From Glomus cerebriforme (lineage: Eukaryota; Glomeromycota; Glomeromycetes; Glomerales; Glomeraceae), in the NCBI GenBank assembly GCA_003550305.1, contig QKYT01000055.1:157468-221467 (forward strand): a DNA stretch of 64,000 nucleotides, written 5' to 3'. How positions within the stretch are numbered: position 1 is the stretch's first letter; each line of letters opens with the position of its first letter. A program made the translations under genes and the position numbers. The notes under the pieces are model-generated. The model was not told where the DNA came from and ran no database searches. It saw only the letters and a program-made list of their open reading frames with translations. This document shows positions 39,829 to 55,177 of this stretch, piece after piece.

Positions 39829-41047
39829 TTACCTTTTCTTTGACTTTTCAATTTTTAATTTCTTATAATATTTTATTTGAACAGATTGTTCCCATTGTTC
39901 CTTATGTTTACGATACAACATCATACAAGCTTGCGCATCCTCAACCTATACGAACATAAAAAAAACTTAATATTACATGCAAAAATAATGTCGTCTAAGA
40001 ATTTAAGAATTTTTTTGTAAAAAAAAAACAATACATACTGAGGAATGTCTTCCTGTTTGAATTGTCATTCCTAATTCTTCACTTACAAGTCGTTTTAATG
40101 AAGGTGTTTTTCCTTTAGCGATTTTACGAAATGGTTCATATAATGAAGTATCACGTATCATCTTACGTGGATGATCTAACATTAACATCTTAAAATCATG
40201 TTGAAGAGCATGTCCAACAACTATTCTATCTTTAATTATATTATAAACTTCTTGTTGAACTTGTTTAAAATCGTGTGCTAATAATAATAATAATAATAAT
40301 AATTGAATATTAAAAATTCAAATTATATAACGTTATAACCAATGAATATTACTTACAATTTATTAATAATTTTGGTGTGATCCCACTAATGTCAGTTCTA
40401 AAATCAGTAACCCTTTCTATGGGTCTTACATATTTATCCAATATTGTTACACCATAATAATTTACTATTGTTACCCTTGCGAGAGCTGACTGAATTCCAT
40501 CAGGTCCAACTCCAACCATTTCACAATCTATTGCAACATATTTTCCAATTCTATTTAAAAATAAATTTGGTTTATTAAACATTTATTAAGAATTAAAAAT
40601 AGGTTAATTGATTAACTATACTAACTTGGTTTTATTATTCGTAGAAGAGACTTCTGAAATTAACGAACTTTCTTTAGAAGAATATTCATTAGGTTTGTCT
40701 TTTTTTATATCAACAAGCCATAATTTCCTTTCTTTCGTAGTTCTAACTTGTGTTGCTGATACTTTTGAACTACAAATAATAGATTTAAACGTGTTAAAAG
40801 TAATTTTTTTTAAAAAAAAATAAAAAGTAAAATTTTTTATTACCTAGATTTTATACTTTTATTAGGCTTTTGTTTCGTTTCATCATTACGTTTTCGTTTA
40901 TGTTTATTCGTTTTTGTAGTTTCTTCTTTATCGATTTTCTATTAAAATTCAAATGAACAAATTAAATTCTAAATGTAATTAAAAGAAAAAAAAAATACAT
41001 ACCGCTTTGAGTTTTTGCCAATTTGAAGAAGGTATGGAAGTCATCAT
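39829..41047 (-). CDS. REX4: RNA exonuclease 4 (REXO4/REX4), DEDDh family
   Basis: Six exons: 41047-41003, 40938-40844, 40769-40626, 40550-40357, 40277-40039 and 39945-39829, 277 residues. A basic N-terminus (KHKRKRND) likely drives nucleolar import. The exonuclease domain begins [13 protein letters not shown] (D103, E105) and continues through [20 protein letters not shown] and [16 protein letters not shown], giving all DEDDh residues. REX4 is a 3'-5' exonuclease active in pre-rRNA processing. An eight-unit TAA microsatellite at 40279-40302 (TTA on the coding strand) supplies the splice acceptor of intron 4. Start: two adjacent ATGs, the first used. Confidence 0.92.
40279..40302. repeat. (TAA)8 microsatellite forming a splice acceptor
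   Basis: Eight perfect TAA units. On the minus strand they read as TTA repeats whose last unit continues into TAG, the acceptor of REX4 intron 4. Confidence 0.9.
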
Positions 41048-41450
41048 GATGATGAACAAATTTTTTTTTTTTAATGCTTTCATATATTAGTAGATGATTG
41101 AAATTGATTGGTTGATAATTTTAAGAAAAATTTTATTATTTATTGATTATTAACATACAATACATACAATACAACAAATACTGTATAACAGATAAAGTTA
41201 CTGGAAATCAGCCAGAATCTTATTGAAATATTATTTATAAAAAACACGTACATACATACAGTAATGTAGATATAATAAGCTACCAAAAATAAATGTACAT
41301 CATAAATAAATATAAATACATACTTAAAATTACAAAAGTTATTCAAAAATGAAGTAAAATGTTTTATTTGTCCGATAATCAAAAGTTGTAATTTAACAGT
41401 CCATTAATAAAAAAACCATGATAAATTTTTATGGCCTAATGTTTTGCTAA
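41048..41450. other. Spacer between REX4 and the LIM gene
   Basis: REX4 upstream region and LIM-gene 3' flank, rich in TACATACA-like simple sequence. A minus-strand frame at 41140-41382 is low complexity and unsupported. Confidence 0.5.
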
Positions 41451-42572
41451 TCAGGTAGCTGCCCCTTCAGTAGTCAAAAATGCTGCACCATTTCCATATC
41501 CATAGCCCTAGTAAATGTAACGAATTTGGAATGAATTATCACTGAAAACTTTAAAAAAATTTAAATAAAAAGTTTTAAAATAAAAAAAAATACCTTTGGA
41601 CCAAACGCTTTAGAATAGCATGGTCTGCAATAAATCTTTCCTTCTCGATCTGCCAAATTAGAAGAACTCACAAGTTTATCGCAATTAACACAACGCAGAC
41701 ATAATTTGTGATATTTAACTCCAGCACCTAACGCCTATAAATATAATGTGAGAATGAAATTAAATAAGAAAAATATATATATGTAATCATAAAATTTACC
41801 GCTTCAGCAGCATAAACAGCTTTTGAACAGCGTGGGCATATATCATTGCTGGTTGGGAGAGTCCAAGAGCGTTTTGCACTTCTAGGTGATTGAGGTCTAG
41901 TACTGAAAAATCCAACTGATGGACTTATTGGTGATTTAGGTGGTGATTGAGATATCTTGTCCGAAGTTGATCCATTACTACTTGGTTTTTCAATAGGTCT
42001 GTCTGTATTTAAGAAAGAAGCACCCGCACCATATCCATAACCTAAAATTAGCAATATTTATTCAGTTTAATAAACATGAAAATAAATATAAATAAAATAA
42101 CATACAAAATGTAAACTTTTACCTTTTGGACCGAACCGACGTATATGACAGGTTTTACAATAAGCCTATTGACATAAAGGAACCTTAATATATCGAATTT
42201 TAAAGATTTTATTTTAGAATTATGAGGGACAACCAACCTCTCCTTCATGTTCAGCAAGAGCGTAAGAATCTAAACGTTTTTTACAGTCCTAGAATAAAAT
42301 GAAAATATGTTAGCAGCTAATTCTTAGAAATAGAGCAAACATGAAGCATAAAATAAAAAAGTTCTAATTCTTACAATGCAAGTAAGACATGCTTTGTGCC
42401 ATGGACCATTCGGGCCAATAACCTTTACAATTAGTTAAAAAAAAAAAAAGAGAATTATTTAATTAACCATTTTAGTTAAAAATAACCAGATTCTACAAGT
42501 CACCTGTTCAGCCATATATACTGCCTTTTGGCATCGTGGACATTGTGGAGTACCACCCCAGCGTGAAGACAT
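41451..42572 (-). CDS. Two-LIM-domain protein, cysteine-rich protein (CRP) type
   Basis: Seven exons: 42572-42504, 42422-42375, 42288-42238, 42165-42123, 42041-41800, 41734-41594 and 41507-41451, 216 residues. LIM1 begins CPRC at 11-14 and ends CKTCHIRRFGPKGYGYG; LIM2 begins CPRCSKAVY and ends CRPCYSKAFGPKGYGYG. Each LIM is followed by the glycine-rich GPKGYGYG motif of the CRP/MLP family. A Ser/Pro linker with SPPKSP and RPQSPRS sites, possible kinase targets, joins them. CRPs bind actin and alpha-actinin in animals; a cytoskeletal role here is inference. LIM domains are zinc-binding protein-interaction modules. Confidence 0.9.
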
Positions 42573-44187
42573 TTTTTTAAAAAAAAATAATTGCTATAAA
42601 GCTCGCTAAAATAAATAAATTAAATAAATTAGTTTCCCGTTTGGATATAATTAAATATTTTATTATGGTAGAACAAAATACGAAAAAGATTAAGGGGAAG
42701 AGTTATGGAAATAGATGTTCCAGAATCCGCGGTATGACAATTGCTTATGTAATAAATGTGATTTCACAGAAGATACTGACTTATTATGGATATATCATCT
42801 CAAATGGGATTTAAAAAGCATTTATCCCTATTTAAGCTTCAATTTAAGCTAGAAAAATTTGATTATAACGGGAAAAATTAGAGTAATCTCTAGAATTTGA
42901 AGTTGAAGTCGAAGCAGCAAAGCAAAAAATAATCTTTTAATAATTTATAGGCTTGCCGAATCTAGAAATCATAGTAACACAAAATGTCAATCATGAGATT
43001 CTGATGTCAAATCAAACAAGTGAAAAAAGACAATCAAGTTATAGTCTAGATAAATTCTAATTCTGATAATTTTTATTCATTATTGTCTAAAAGGAAATTT
43101 GAATTAATTGTTAATGATTTATGTTTTGGACATACAACTTCTTTAAATAGATTATCAATTACCAAAACTGTACACAATGCATTGTCACGTGTCTGTTGGA
43201 TGCTAATAATTATCCTGTAATACTTTTTACCCTTTTCACTTTTATCGTTTTCTCTAACCTGCTTCTTTAATATCAATTTCTTTAAGTATAAATAGACCTT
43301 TTCTAATTTATAATCAAATGAATTTTATATTTTTTCAAAAAGTATAATATTTATACCTGTTAAATGACATTAATCAGTCTTTGTTTATTTAGTAAATTAA
43401 GAAAGCAGAACTCATATTTACATGTAATTATCTTCAAATTTTGTAATTTAGAATACTATTCTAATAAAGGCGATGTTAGTTTTCAAACTCCAAAACGCGA
43501 TAATTCAGCATCTAATGATCGTAGAGAGACGAAATTTTGCTCGTTGGATCCATCTCATCGAGACATGTCAATGATGACGTTTCATATCTGTAGAATCAAG
43601 ATTTGGTTTATTTTAAAATATTTTGTAGTCTATCGATCCTAACTGACATGAAATAATCATAATTCGTCACATCTCGATGAGCTAAATTTCGTCTTTCAAT
43701 GATCACAGGATAATAATAAATAGTTTCTTTATGTTATTTGAGTTTCGGAGTTATTCTAAAAATATTTATCCCAATATGTTATATAAGTTAATTTCTAAAT
43801 CAATCATTATTACTTTGTGACACAATTTCGGCATTGTACATATTAAGTGAAGTTAAATTACACAAAGAAGCGTGTTAATATTTTAAAAAAAATATATTTG
43901 AGCTATTCAACCCAATCCCAATGCGTCTTTGAAGGTACAAACATTGCAGATCTCGTGATGCTTGGCGATGTTGATATACTAAAAAAAGATAATTGTTTAT
44001 ATTATATATATATTATCACGTGGTATAACCTTTAAATTTGAACTGAAATTTATGCTTTTATGAACCCTTTTAAAGTTCTTTTAATTTCTTTTAGAAGTTT
44101 TAATCCAGATTACTTGAGATTTAAATTCCGAGATTTTATTCAAAAATTAATTTATTCTGTAATTTAGTAATTTAATAAAAAAATAAT
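42573..44187. other. Long spacer between the LIM and RhoGAP genes
   Basis: 1.6 kb between divergent starts. It holds an imperfect inverted repeat at 43511-43704. Short open frames include one near 42730-42850 with a CLCNKC knuckle-like motif. None is convincing as a gene. Confidence 0.5.
43511..43704. repeat. Imperfect inverted repeat, about 190 bp
   Basis: The left side carries AATGATC, AGACGAAATT, GCTC and CATCGAGACATG in order (about 43514-43567). The right side carries, inverted, the same blocks (43663-43704): CATCTCGATGAGC, AAATTTCGTCT and AATGATC. The left arm has extra bases between the blocks. It may be a decayed MITE or a foldback sequence. Confidence 0.45.
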
Positions 44188-47100
44188 ATGGTTGCTCAGC
44201 TTCGATTTGAGAACTCTTTTTGGACACCAAATAATTATACTAAAGGTATCACGGTTTTATACGATAAACTTGAACAAGGAAGAATCGAAAATGAAGAAGT
44301 CGTTGCATTTATAAGGGTTAGCATTATTAAGCACCCGTAAATTTGGTTTAAGGTTCGGAAAATTTTGTTTAGGCATTATTTTCTAAGAAATCTTTCTAAT
44401 ACAGATCATTTTCGCTTTATTTAATCGGGACTAATCTTATAGGAAAGGATATCAGTTGAGGAGTTATATGGTAAAAAACTATGTGATATCTCCAATATTA
44501 ATAGTAGGCAAGACGGGTTCTTGCGTGATGACGGTGCTTCTCTACGTCGATCTTTTGAAAAGGTTAAAAATGAATGTTGTAATTTAGGGCAAGCGCATTT
44601 ACAGCTTGCCGGTAATTTATCTGAAATGGTATTGCAACCATTACTCAAATCTAAGGAGGAGCATGCTAAACGTCTTAAATCAAGTAGAGAAGAGTTAACA
44701 GGCTATTTGAAAATGTATGAACGTTTAGTTGGGGATGTAGAAAAAGCGCGTGTTAATTATGTGAATAAATGTAAAATAGCTGATGAAGCTGCTAATGAAG
44801 CATTATTGATTCAAAAGTCTTTAGAAAAGGAAAGGGGAAAAATGAAAAATGGATTACAAGTTATTATCCTTGGGGAACAATCTTTTACTGAGGATGAAAT
44901 TATGAAATTTTTATTACGAATGCGTGAAGAAATTCATTCTCAAGAAGTAAAATTTCCGATATTAGGAGTATACGATGATGTGTATTCTGGTGAGAATATT
45001 GTGAAATGGTTGCAAGAAAATCATCTTAGTGCACGCACTTTGAGGGAAGCTGAAATGATTGGTCAAGAATTAGCAGATCAAGGATTTTTACGTCTGATTG
45101 GAACATACGGAAATAAATTTACTGGTAGTCCTACTGCTTATTTTCAATGGAAAGCAAAGGCATTTAATCTTAGATCTACCGAAGAAGCTACTTCTTTATC
45201 AAAAGGTTGGAGTGATTTGGTATCAACTATTGCATCTAATCAGCCAAATGAAAAACGTGCTCGTAAAGAGGCTGATGAAGCTGATGAGGCTTATAGACAT
45301 GCAGTTAGAAAACTTGATAGAACTCGTTTATACCTTGAAGAAATTATGGTACGTGATAGCGAATTTATGTTTGGATTATTCTGATTTTAATTTATTTATA
45401 TATCATATATATTCATATATAACAGATCGATCATTTGATGTCCATGGAAAAAAATGAATTGGATCGTATTAAAGCTTCGAAAGCAGGTAACTTATATTTA
45501 GCAAATATAGTTATTTAAAAGAATGTGTTAACAACTTCGAATAATCAGTTCAGCTTATTAGATCCCTATTATTAAATTAGCTTTCCTAAATTATGCTGCG
45601 ACATTCAGTGGTATCATCTCAACGACTCAGATAATGTCAGAGAGATTGCTTGTATATCATGAGGCCTTGAACCCAGAAAAAGATATTCAATTTATGATTG
45701 AAAGGTACCGTACTGGTCCATTCATTCCACAAGTCATCTTATACAAAAATCAATATAATGGAAGTGCAAATGGTAATATATATTATATTTTTTTAAAAAA
45801 AAGATAACTTAAATCAAAATATAAAATCACTTACATTTTAAAAAATTAGATCAAACATTTGGTGTTCCTATAGAAGAGAAGGCCAAATATGATTTAAAAT
45901 ATATTCCACAAGTCGTAACAAAATGTCTTAGTTGTATAGCTAAAGGATTTTCTAAATGGAGTGATGCTGGTAAGGATTTTATGAATGTTTGTTTTTTTAA
46001 GCGTCATATAAATATGTATAACTTTATTAATTTATTCATTTGAAGATAAAAGACTTGTATGGACAACAAATGTTCCTTTGGCATTAATTCATGCGCTTCG
46101 AGATAAGATTAATGATGGCAAGTTAAATAATGTACTAAATTCTATTTTAGTATAATACAAGAGAATAATTTTATTGTTAATTTTTTTAGGTGGAAAAATC
46201 ACATTAAAAAAATTAAAAGAACATGATTTGGCTATTGTTGCAGGAGTTCTGAAATTATATTTTTTAGAACTACCTAAATGTTTGCTAACCTTTGAACTTT
46301 ATGAACCGGTGAAGCTGTTATATTCAATTAGTGAGTTCCTTGCAAAAATTTATTATTAAGTTCATTTGAAAAATGGTATAACTTACATAACTATTATTAA
46401 TTGTATAAAAGGTCCTGATGATCAAGATGTCGAAACACGACTTTCCTCTGTAGCTAATTTACTAATTACTATTCCAGAAGTTAATTATCGAACGTTGAAT
46501 GCATTTGTATCCCATTTGCATCAGTAAGTATAGTTTATTATGTTATATGTTATTTTCTTTTTTAACAGCTTTTTTTTTTTTAATTTATTTTAGGTTAGCT
46601 TTATCTGTAGAATCTGATGATAAATTTATTACAACTATTTCTCAAATATATGGTTTTATTTTATTGAGGCCGGCAATTAAGACTTCAGTTTATTTTGATG
46701 ATAAACATCCGATCAGGTTATTAAAAGATCTGATTATTCATTATGATAGTATCTTCAAGAACTTAAGTATTACATCAAGCTCAATAGGTGAAATTATGAG
46801 ACGTTCTGCAAGTCGTGATTCTTTACAGTCTAACAAATCGACAAAGTCAACGCGCTCAGCGCGTTCAACTCTTTCGAGTCGTTCAAGTCGTACTAGAGAG
46901 AGTATTGCAAACATAAAAATAAATACTTCTCCATCTATGAATAATGATAAACACATTAAGGACAATCAAGGTATTTATTATCTTTTCTATATCTTTTCTA
47001 TTTAGATAATGAGAAATCTTTTAAGTGATTATAATAATAATATTATTATAAATATTTTTTTTTTATAGTAAAAGAGAATGAAAATGAAATATATATAAAC

Positions 47101-47610
47101 GGTTCTTCGCCAAAGTCAAATATAACAAATAATCCTCCTGTTAGTAATATATATACAATGCATGATGCTGCAAAGTCCGATTCAACAGTAAACAGCCCCA
47201 TTAGTCCTACAACACGTTCCAATCATAATAAAGAAGATTCATTATCATCTAGTCATGGAACTGGATTGGGCCGTCGTAGAGGATTTCGACGACATTCACG
47301 TAGAACTGATTCACCTTCAGGTTCAATAAGCCGCACAAGAAGAAAAAATCGGGAATCAGAATCTAAAAATAATGATCCAGAAAGTTATGATGATGGAATA
47401 TCTGATTCAGGATCAACAGAATCTTCATCCGCATCACCAATTATTTCTAGATCAAATTCTAGAAAATCTTATTCTTCACACTCAAATTCAGATCAATTTG
47501 CATTTCCAAACAAATCATTTGTTTCAATTGATGATAATACGTTAGAAGCCGTACCTATTACTCCTGAACGTAATCCAAAAGATCCTTATTTTAATGGAGA
47601 ATCCGATTAA
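44188..47610 (+). CDS. F-BAR / DEP / RhoGAP protein, Rgd2/Rga8 family
   Basis: Ten exons: 44188-44316, 44443-45348, 45426-45486, 45581-45772, 45850-45969, 46046-46117, 46190-46330, 46412-46523, 46594-46970 and 47069-47610, 883 residues. An FCH/F-BAR coiled region opens (FENSFWTPNNYTKGITVLYDKL; RISVEELYGKKL). A DEP domain is inserted at about 200-282 (GENIVKWLQENH; GQELADQGFLRLIG), the F-BAR helix resumes, then a RhoGAP domain at about 430-630 (TFGVP; KLYFLELPKCLLTFELY; NLLITIPEVNYRTLNAFVSHL). The tail is Ser/Arg-rich. These proteins curve membranes and regulate Cdc42/Rho in polarity and septation. At the expected arginine-finger position the sequence is LVWTTNV, with Thr in place of Arg. The intron after 46117 starts GCAAGT. 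Confidence 0.87.
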
Positions 47611-47805
47611 AATTAAAAAGCTTAATTACAAATATGTATTTTATATAATAATATAATGAATTCATTAATAAACTTACAACTGCGCCTCGTGCGTCATTTT
47701 TATCGATATAAAAATGTGCATATGAACATATGAAAATTATTTTCCAAATAAGGTATTGACGAATTTTAGATTATCTATTATCCCTTCGGGAAGGTCATAT
47801 ACAAA

Positions 47806-49135
47806 ATGCAAAAATCCTTAATTCTTCCTTCAGCAAGCGATTTTCATATTCATCTTCGCCAAGATGATTTGATGAATATGGTAGTTCCTCGAATTGCAGA
47901 AGGAGGGATCTCTTTATGTTATGTCATGGTATTAAAAACGCGGGCAAAAATTATTGATTAATAGTTCGAGTGTCATTGACTAGCAGCTAATGTTTAATTT
48001 CTTCTAATAGCCTAATCTTAAGCCACCCATTACTTCTACAGAACAAGCTCTTGCTTATAAAGATAAATTAGAAAAATTAGAACCAAATGTAACTTTTCTA
48101 ATGAGTTTATATCTTAGTCCTGATTTGACACCTGAAGAAATTAGAAAAGCCAAAGCGGCTGGAATCGTAGGTGTTAAATCATATCCAAGAGGAGTAACTA
48201 CAAATTCAGATTCTGGTATAGAGTCATATACTGTTTATTATCCAGTTTTTAAAACTATGGAAGAAGTAGGAATGGTATTGAATCTTCATGGCGAAATTCC
48301 AAGCGATATAGAACAGGTTAATATTAAAAATTATATACCATTATATTTATATTTCTTTCTTGACTTATTTGATACAAATTTTAGGATATTTGTGTAATGA
48401 ATGCCGAAGAAAAATTTTTAATACATTTAAAACAATTACATAATGATTTCCCGAAATTAAAAATTGTCTTGGAGCACGCAACAACTAAAGCGGCAGTTGA
48501 AATGGTAAATAGTTCATTTGTCTTATTTCAATTTAATTTTATTTCTTATTATACATTTTTTCTATAGGTAAAATCGCTTGGAGATACTATTGGCTGTACC
48601 ATAACGATTCATCATTTACAGCTTATTGTAGATGATTGGGCAGGACAATGTCACAATTTTTGTAAACCTGTTGCAAAATTTCCTCATGATCGCAAAGCTT
48701 TACGAGATGTAATTCTTGAAGGCAAGTATAATGTTCGTGTATTTATTTATACGACGAACAAAATTTGTACAATTTGCCAAAACTATGATTTTTGTAGGCC
48801 ATCCTCGATTTTTCTTAGGAACGGATTCCGCTCCACATCCTGCACATCTTAAAGAATGTGCTCAATCATGTGCTGGTGTGTTTACTACTCCTTTAACTCT
48901 TCCATATCTTGCTACAATTTTTGATTCATTTAACGCGCTTCCCATGCTTAAATCATTTGCATGTGAGAATGGCAAGAAATTTTATAGTGTAAAGGAGGAG
49001 AAATGTCGCGAAATTAAACTGATCAAAGAAACTTTGCCAGTTCCAAACTCGTACCCATTTGGCGATACGCAACCCGGGATTGTTATTCCATTTTGGTCTG
49101 GAAAAACTTTAACGTGGAAGATTGACCAATCTTAA
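47806..49135 (+). CDS. URA4: Dihydroorotase
   Basis: Five exons: 47806-47928, 48011-48316, 48385-48504, 48568-48721 and 48798-49135, 346 residues. Zinc ligands and catalytic residues are in place: HIH at 14-16, the carbamylated lysine in VGVKSYPRG (K97), H134 in NLHGE, H174 in EHATT and D244 in GTDSAPH. The enzyme closes carbamoyl-aspartate to dihydroorotate, the third step of de novo pyrimidine synthesis. It is a stand-alone PyrC-type enzyme, as in yeast URA4, not part of a CAD fusion. The intron after 48721 starts GCAAGT; a GT at 48726 would break the frame. Length is typical. It follows the RhoGAP gene by 195 bp in the same direction. Confidence 0.96.
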
Positions 49136-49353
49136 TTCTGATCGAAAAGAAAAAAAGTTAGATCAAATATAATTACAAAAAAGGAATAAATTTAATGATT
49201 TATAAATAAAATTGTATTTCTACTAAAATATTCCTATATTTTTAAATGGAAATTTTTGATTTTAAAAAAATATATATATTATGACTTTGAGACCAAATTT
49301 AAGCTCAATGTATTTGTCAATTGAAATTAAATAAAATTCTATGCGTATTATTC

Positions 49354-51663
<2,310 letters not shown>

Positions 51664-51890
51664 TATAATTTTCTACTCGTTTCGAATGTCTTTACAGGAA
51701 TAAGACGCGCCAAGCAATCAGTAACTTAAGGAAAAGAATGCTTTACTGACTCTATTTTAGAAAATTTTTGTTGTACAAAAAACCATAATGACGATCGATG
51801 CAATATAATCGGGAATTTCCCGGCAAATTTCGCTATGGGTTGTTTTAATTGAATTTTAAGCATTCGATCCTAACATTTTACATAATACCA

Positions 51891-54800
51891 ATGCCTTCAA
51901 CTGGTCCTTACGATCCCGAGATTCTCATAAGAGATCTCGATGAAAACACGACGGAAAATCATGTCGTTGACTTTCTTAATTCACATTTTAGAGAGTTAGA
52001 AGATCTAGAAAAATTGAATTCAATTTTGGTTGAACTGAAAGAAAACGAACAATCTCTGAATGAAAAGGTTATTTGAGATCGTGCAACCGATCTTCACAAA
52101 GTTATTACTTTCAAATTATTGATTATGGCTTCAATTTTATAACTTTAGCGCGTTCAAACGCAAGAAAAAACTTCGAAAATACTTCAACAAACACTTGTTT
52201 CTTTCAATTCTACTGTTACTGAACTTGAAAAGTTACAAACTACGCGAAAGGAATTGGAGGATACATTGACGGATCATCGTAATACTATAGATTCTGAAAA
52301 GTTGATAAATATTCAAGGAATAGAAGGTTCAGAGAACGAACCGCTAATGGAAAAATTGGCTAAACTACAGCAACAAGTTGATAGCTTGGAAAGATCTAAA
52401 CAGTACCTCAAGGTTTTAGTGATTGCAGATGAATTGAGGTGTTATATTTATGTATTAGATAAAGATCAAAAAGATAATTATTATTAATTAAAATCATTAT
52501 AATTTACAGTACAAAGGCGAAGCAATTGATTGAAAAATCTCCACAAAAAGCTCTTGTGCCATACACACAGCTTGCACATCTAGCGCGTAATATCAAGTCC
52601 AATAGTAAGGAAGCAGGTCACGCAGTTAGTCATTTAGATATCTATTTACAACAATGTGTTGATGCGTTATGGGAAGATATGAAAATTAAATTGACAAAGT
52701 TAGTTCATAATAAACTAGTCTTTTTTTGATTTGATTTGATTTTATTCTTTATTAATAAACAAAGTATATTTACTTTAGAAAATTCAAACAGACACTCGAT
52801 GCACTTAATTGGCCAACACCTATTAAAGTTCCTTATCCGCCAAACACGACCGATAAATTTTCTGCATTTAGAAAAGCATTTAGTGAGTTATTGTTATTAC
52901 AACGGCCAGTTGATGTCGATGAAGCTTTAGAATCTAAAAATCCTAAAGAAGATAACGGCACTCTTCCACCACTTTTGCCAATGCAGATAATGGTTGAACC
53001 TTTAATAGTTCGGTTCAGATATCATTTTGATTCTAAAAGACCTACCAATAGAATTGATAAGGTAAATAAATACAGTATGAATATATCGTAAATCCGGAAT
53101 TGTAATACATTTTTTTTAACAATAAATGTAGCCCGAGTGGTATTTCAGTCATGTTATCACTACTATACGCGAACATTCACCATTCTTAACTGGTGCAGTA
53201 CAGGCTATCGTTGATGATGCAGGTTTTGAGAAATATCATGCAAAAGTACATAGTTCCTCTTTTTTTTTTTATATATATTTTCATTCATAAGTAATTCTGA
53301 TTAATTCAATTATTTTGTTATTTAAGAATGAGTTTATCCGATGTCTGCTTGTAGTTGTAACCAGAAAATTAAATAACAGTGTTCCAACATTATTGAATTC
53401 CCCGCAAGTATTTTCTCATACAGTGTTTGAAACATTACAATTTGATCAAACTCTACGTGAATTGCATATGTACACCCCTCCCGGACAAACGGAATGGAAA
53501 GGATGCGTTGAAGTGTTTACTGGGAAGAAAGAATGGTTTAAAGCATGGTTGAAAGTTGAAAAAGCTTGTATGTATATATATTTTTTGGTAATAAAAATTT
53601 AAATATGTAAACTAAATTATTATAAAAAAAAAGTTGCAGAGGCACGTTATAATGAAATTATGCATTCGGAAGATGTATGGGAAATGGTTGATGAAGAATT
53701 TCCGGAAGATGAATATAAGCCGACTAAATCTGCAGCAAAATTAATTAATCTTTTAGAGCTTGTAACTAGTTTGTATTATTAAACTTTTAGTTTTTGATGC
53801 ATACTTTTTCGCCGGATATACTTAATGTTGTATTATTTCATTAGATCGCTATAAATTACTACCCATGTTTCATAATCGGATTCGTTTCCTAGTTGACATT
53901 CAAGCTGATTTATTAGTTGCTTATTCTAAAAGAATTGATTCTGCTGTTGACTCTTTTGGAAATTTGAGTTATTCATTTGTAAGGGCTGTTCCAAATGTTG
54001 CAAATACAGATATAACAGGAGTTGAAGGATTGAAAAGGTTGTGTCGATGGCTAAATAGTGCAGGGTTTATCAGTCGAACGATCAAAGAATGGGGCGAGGA
54101 TTCGGTAAATAATTTATATTGCAAAAAAAAATTCCTTATGTAACTTTTATATTAATTTTGGAATCGGATATAGTTTTTTCTTGAACTTTGGCATGAAGTT
54201 ACTGTTCGTGCTGCACGTAATACGGGCGCATCACCTCTACCATCTCCAACATCATCTATTAGTTCCACAGAACAAGGTCATGATGCGTCTTCAACTCATG
54301 AAGACGGAGCAATTACTGTTGATGAAGGAACAGTTTTCGATGATCCAGCTGAATTATTTGACAATGCTTGTGAACGGATTCAGTCATTAATAGTGAAAAA
54401 TGTTTCTCGAGAATTTTTTAATGGATTGAAAGCATATATCAAGAAGTATATATACGTATTTATATATTTATTTATTCATTATTTCATATTTTCTAAGTCC
54501 TTTTATTTTACTACAGAAATAATTGGTCAAGTTCCGATATATGCAATAATGATTTTACACATCAACAAATACCTAAATTGAATAATCAATCAGAAGATAC
54601 TATATCACGTTCAGTCATTGAATTATCACCGGAACTTTATACACCGTTATCAGATCTTGCACATTCTCTTACATTTTTATCTAATAATTTACCTGATCGT
54701 ATATTTAAATATATATACAAGGATGTATCAAAGGAATTGGAAGATTATTTATGGGATCGTATATTGATGAGAAAACACTTCTCTGAAATGGGTGGATGTC

Positions 54801-55177
54801 AATTTGAAGTAGATATGGAAAAAGGATTATTTACTATCGGAAAAAGATGGATTCGTAAACCTGAAAGTTATTTTAGAAGGTATATTACAAGATTATCTCT
54901 GTATTGAAGCTTTGTCAAATATATCTAAAGGCTTTTTTATTTCTTTAGGTTGAGAGACGCTTGTATTTTGCTTACTCTTCCTGCAAATAACTCCAAAATA
55001 GAAAGTAAGTCCAGTGATAAAAAGTCACAACAAAAAACATTGTCTCAAGTAGTTTCCATGTTATCTGATGATGAATTAGAACCTAAAGCAATACCTAGAA
55101 TATTAGAAAATTTAGGAGTTTATCACTTAACACCTAAAGAAGCAATAGATGTCATTGAAAGAAGAGTGGATCTTTGA
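51891..55177 (+). CDS. RINT1: RINT1/TIP20 vesicle-tethering subunit
   Basis: Eleven exons: 51891-52067, 52149-52438, 52510-52698, 52779-53061, 53132-53245, 53327-53567, 53634-53768, 53845-54104, 54174-54445, 54517-54879 and 54949-55177, 850 residues. An N-terminal coiled coil (about 40-170) precedes the all-helical RINT-1/TIP-1 region: LIVRFRYHFDSKRPTNRIDKPEWYF, FEKYHAKNEFIRCLL, LNSAGFISRTIKEW, LWDRILMRKHFSEMGG. The Dsl1/NRZ complex containing this subunit tethers COPI vesicles at the ER with SNAREs. Exon 7 must start at 53634, since the better-looking acceptor at 53639 makes a stop; its donor is at 53769. Length matches the family. Confidence 0.9.

Noticed and set aside
41140..41382. Minus-strand open frame of 80 codons in the LIM 3' flank
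   Set aside because: Made of TACATA-like simple sequence and hydrophobic codons; no support.
43364..43642. Plus-strand open frame of 92 codons between the LIM and RhoGAP genes
   Set aside because: No recognisable motif, low-complexity composition, and it overlaps the inverted repeat.
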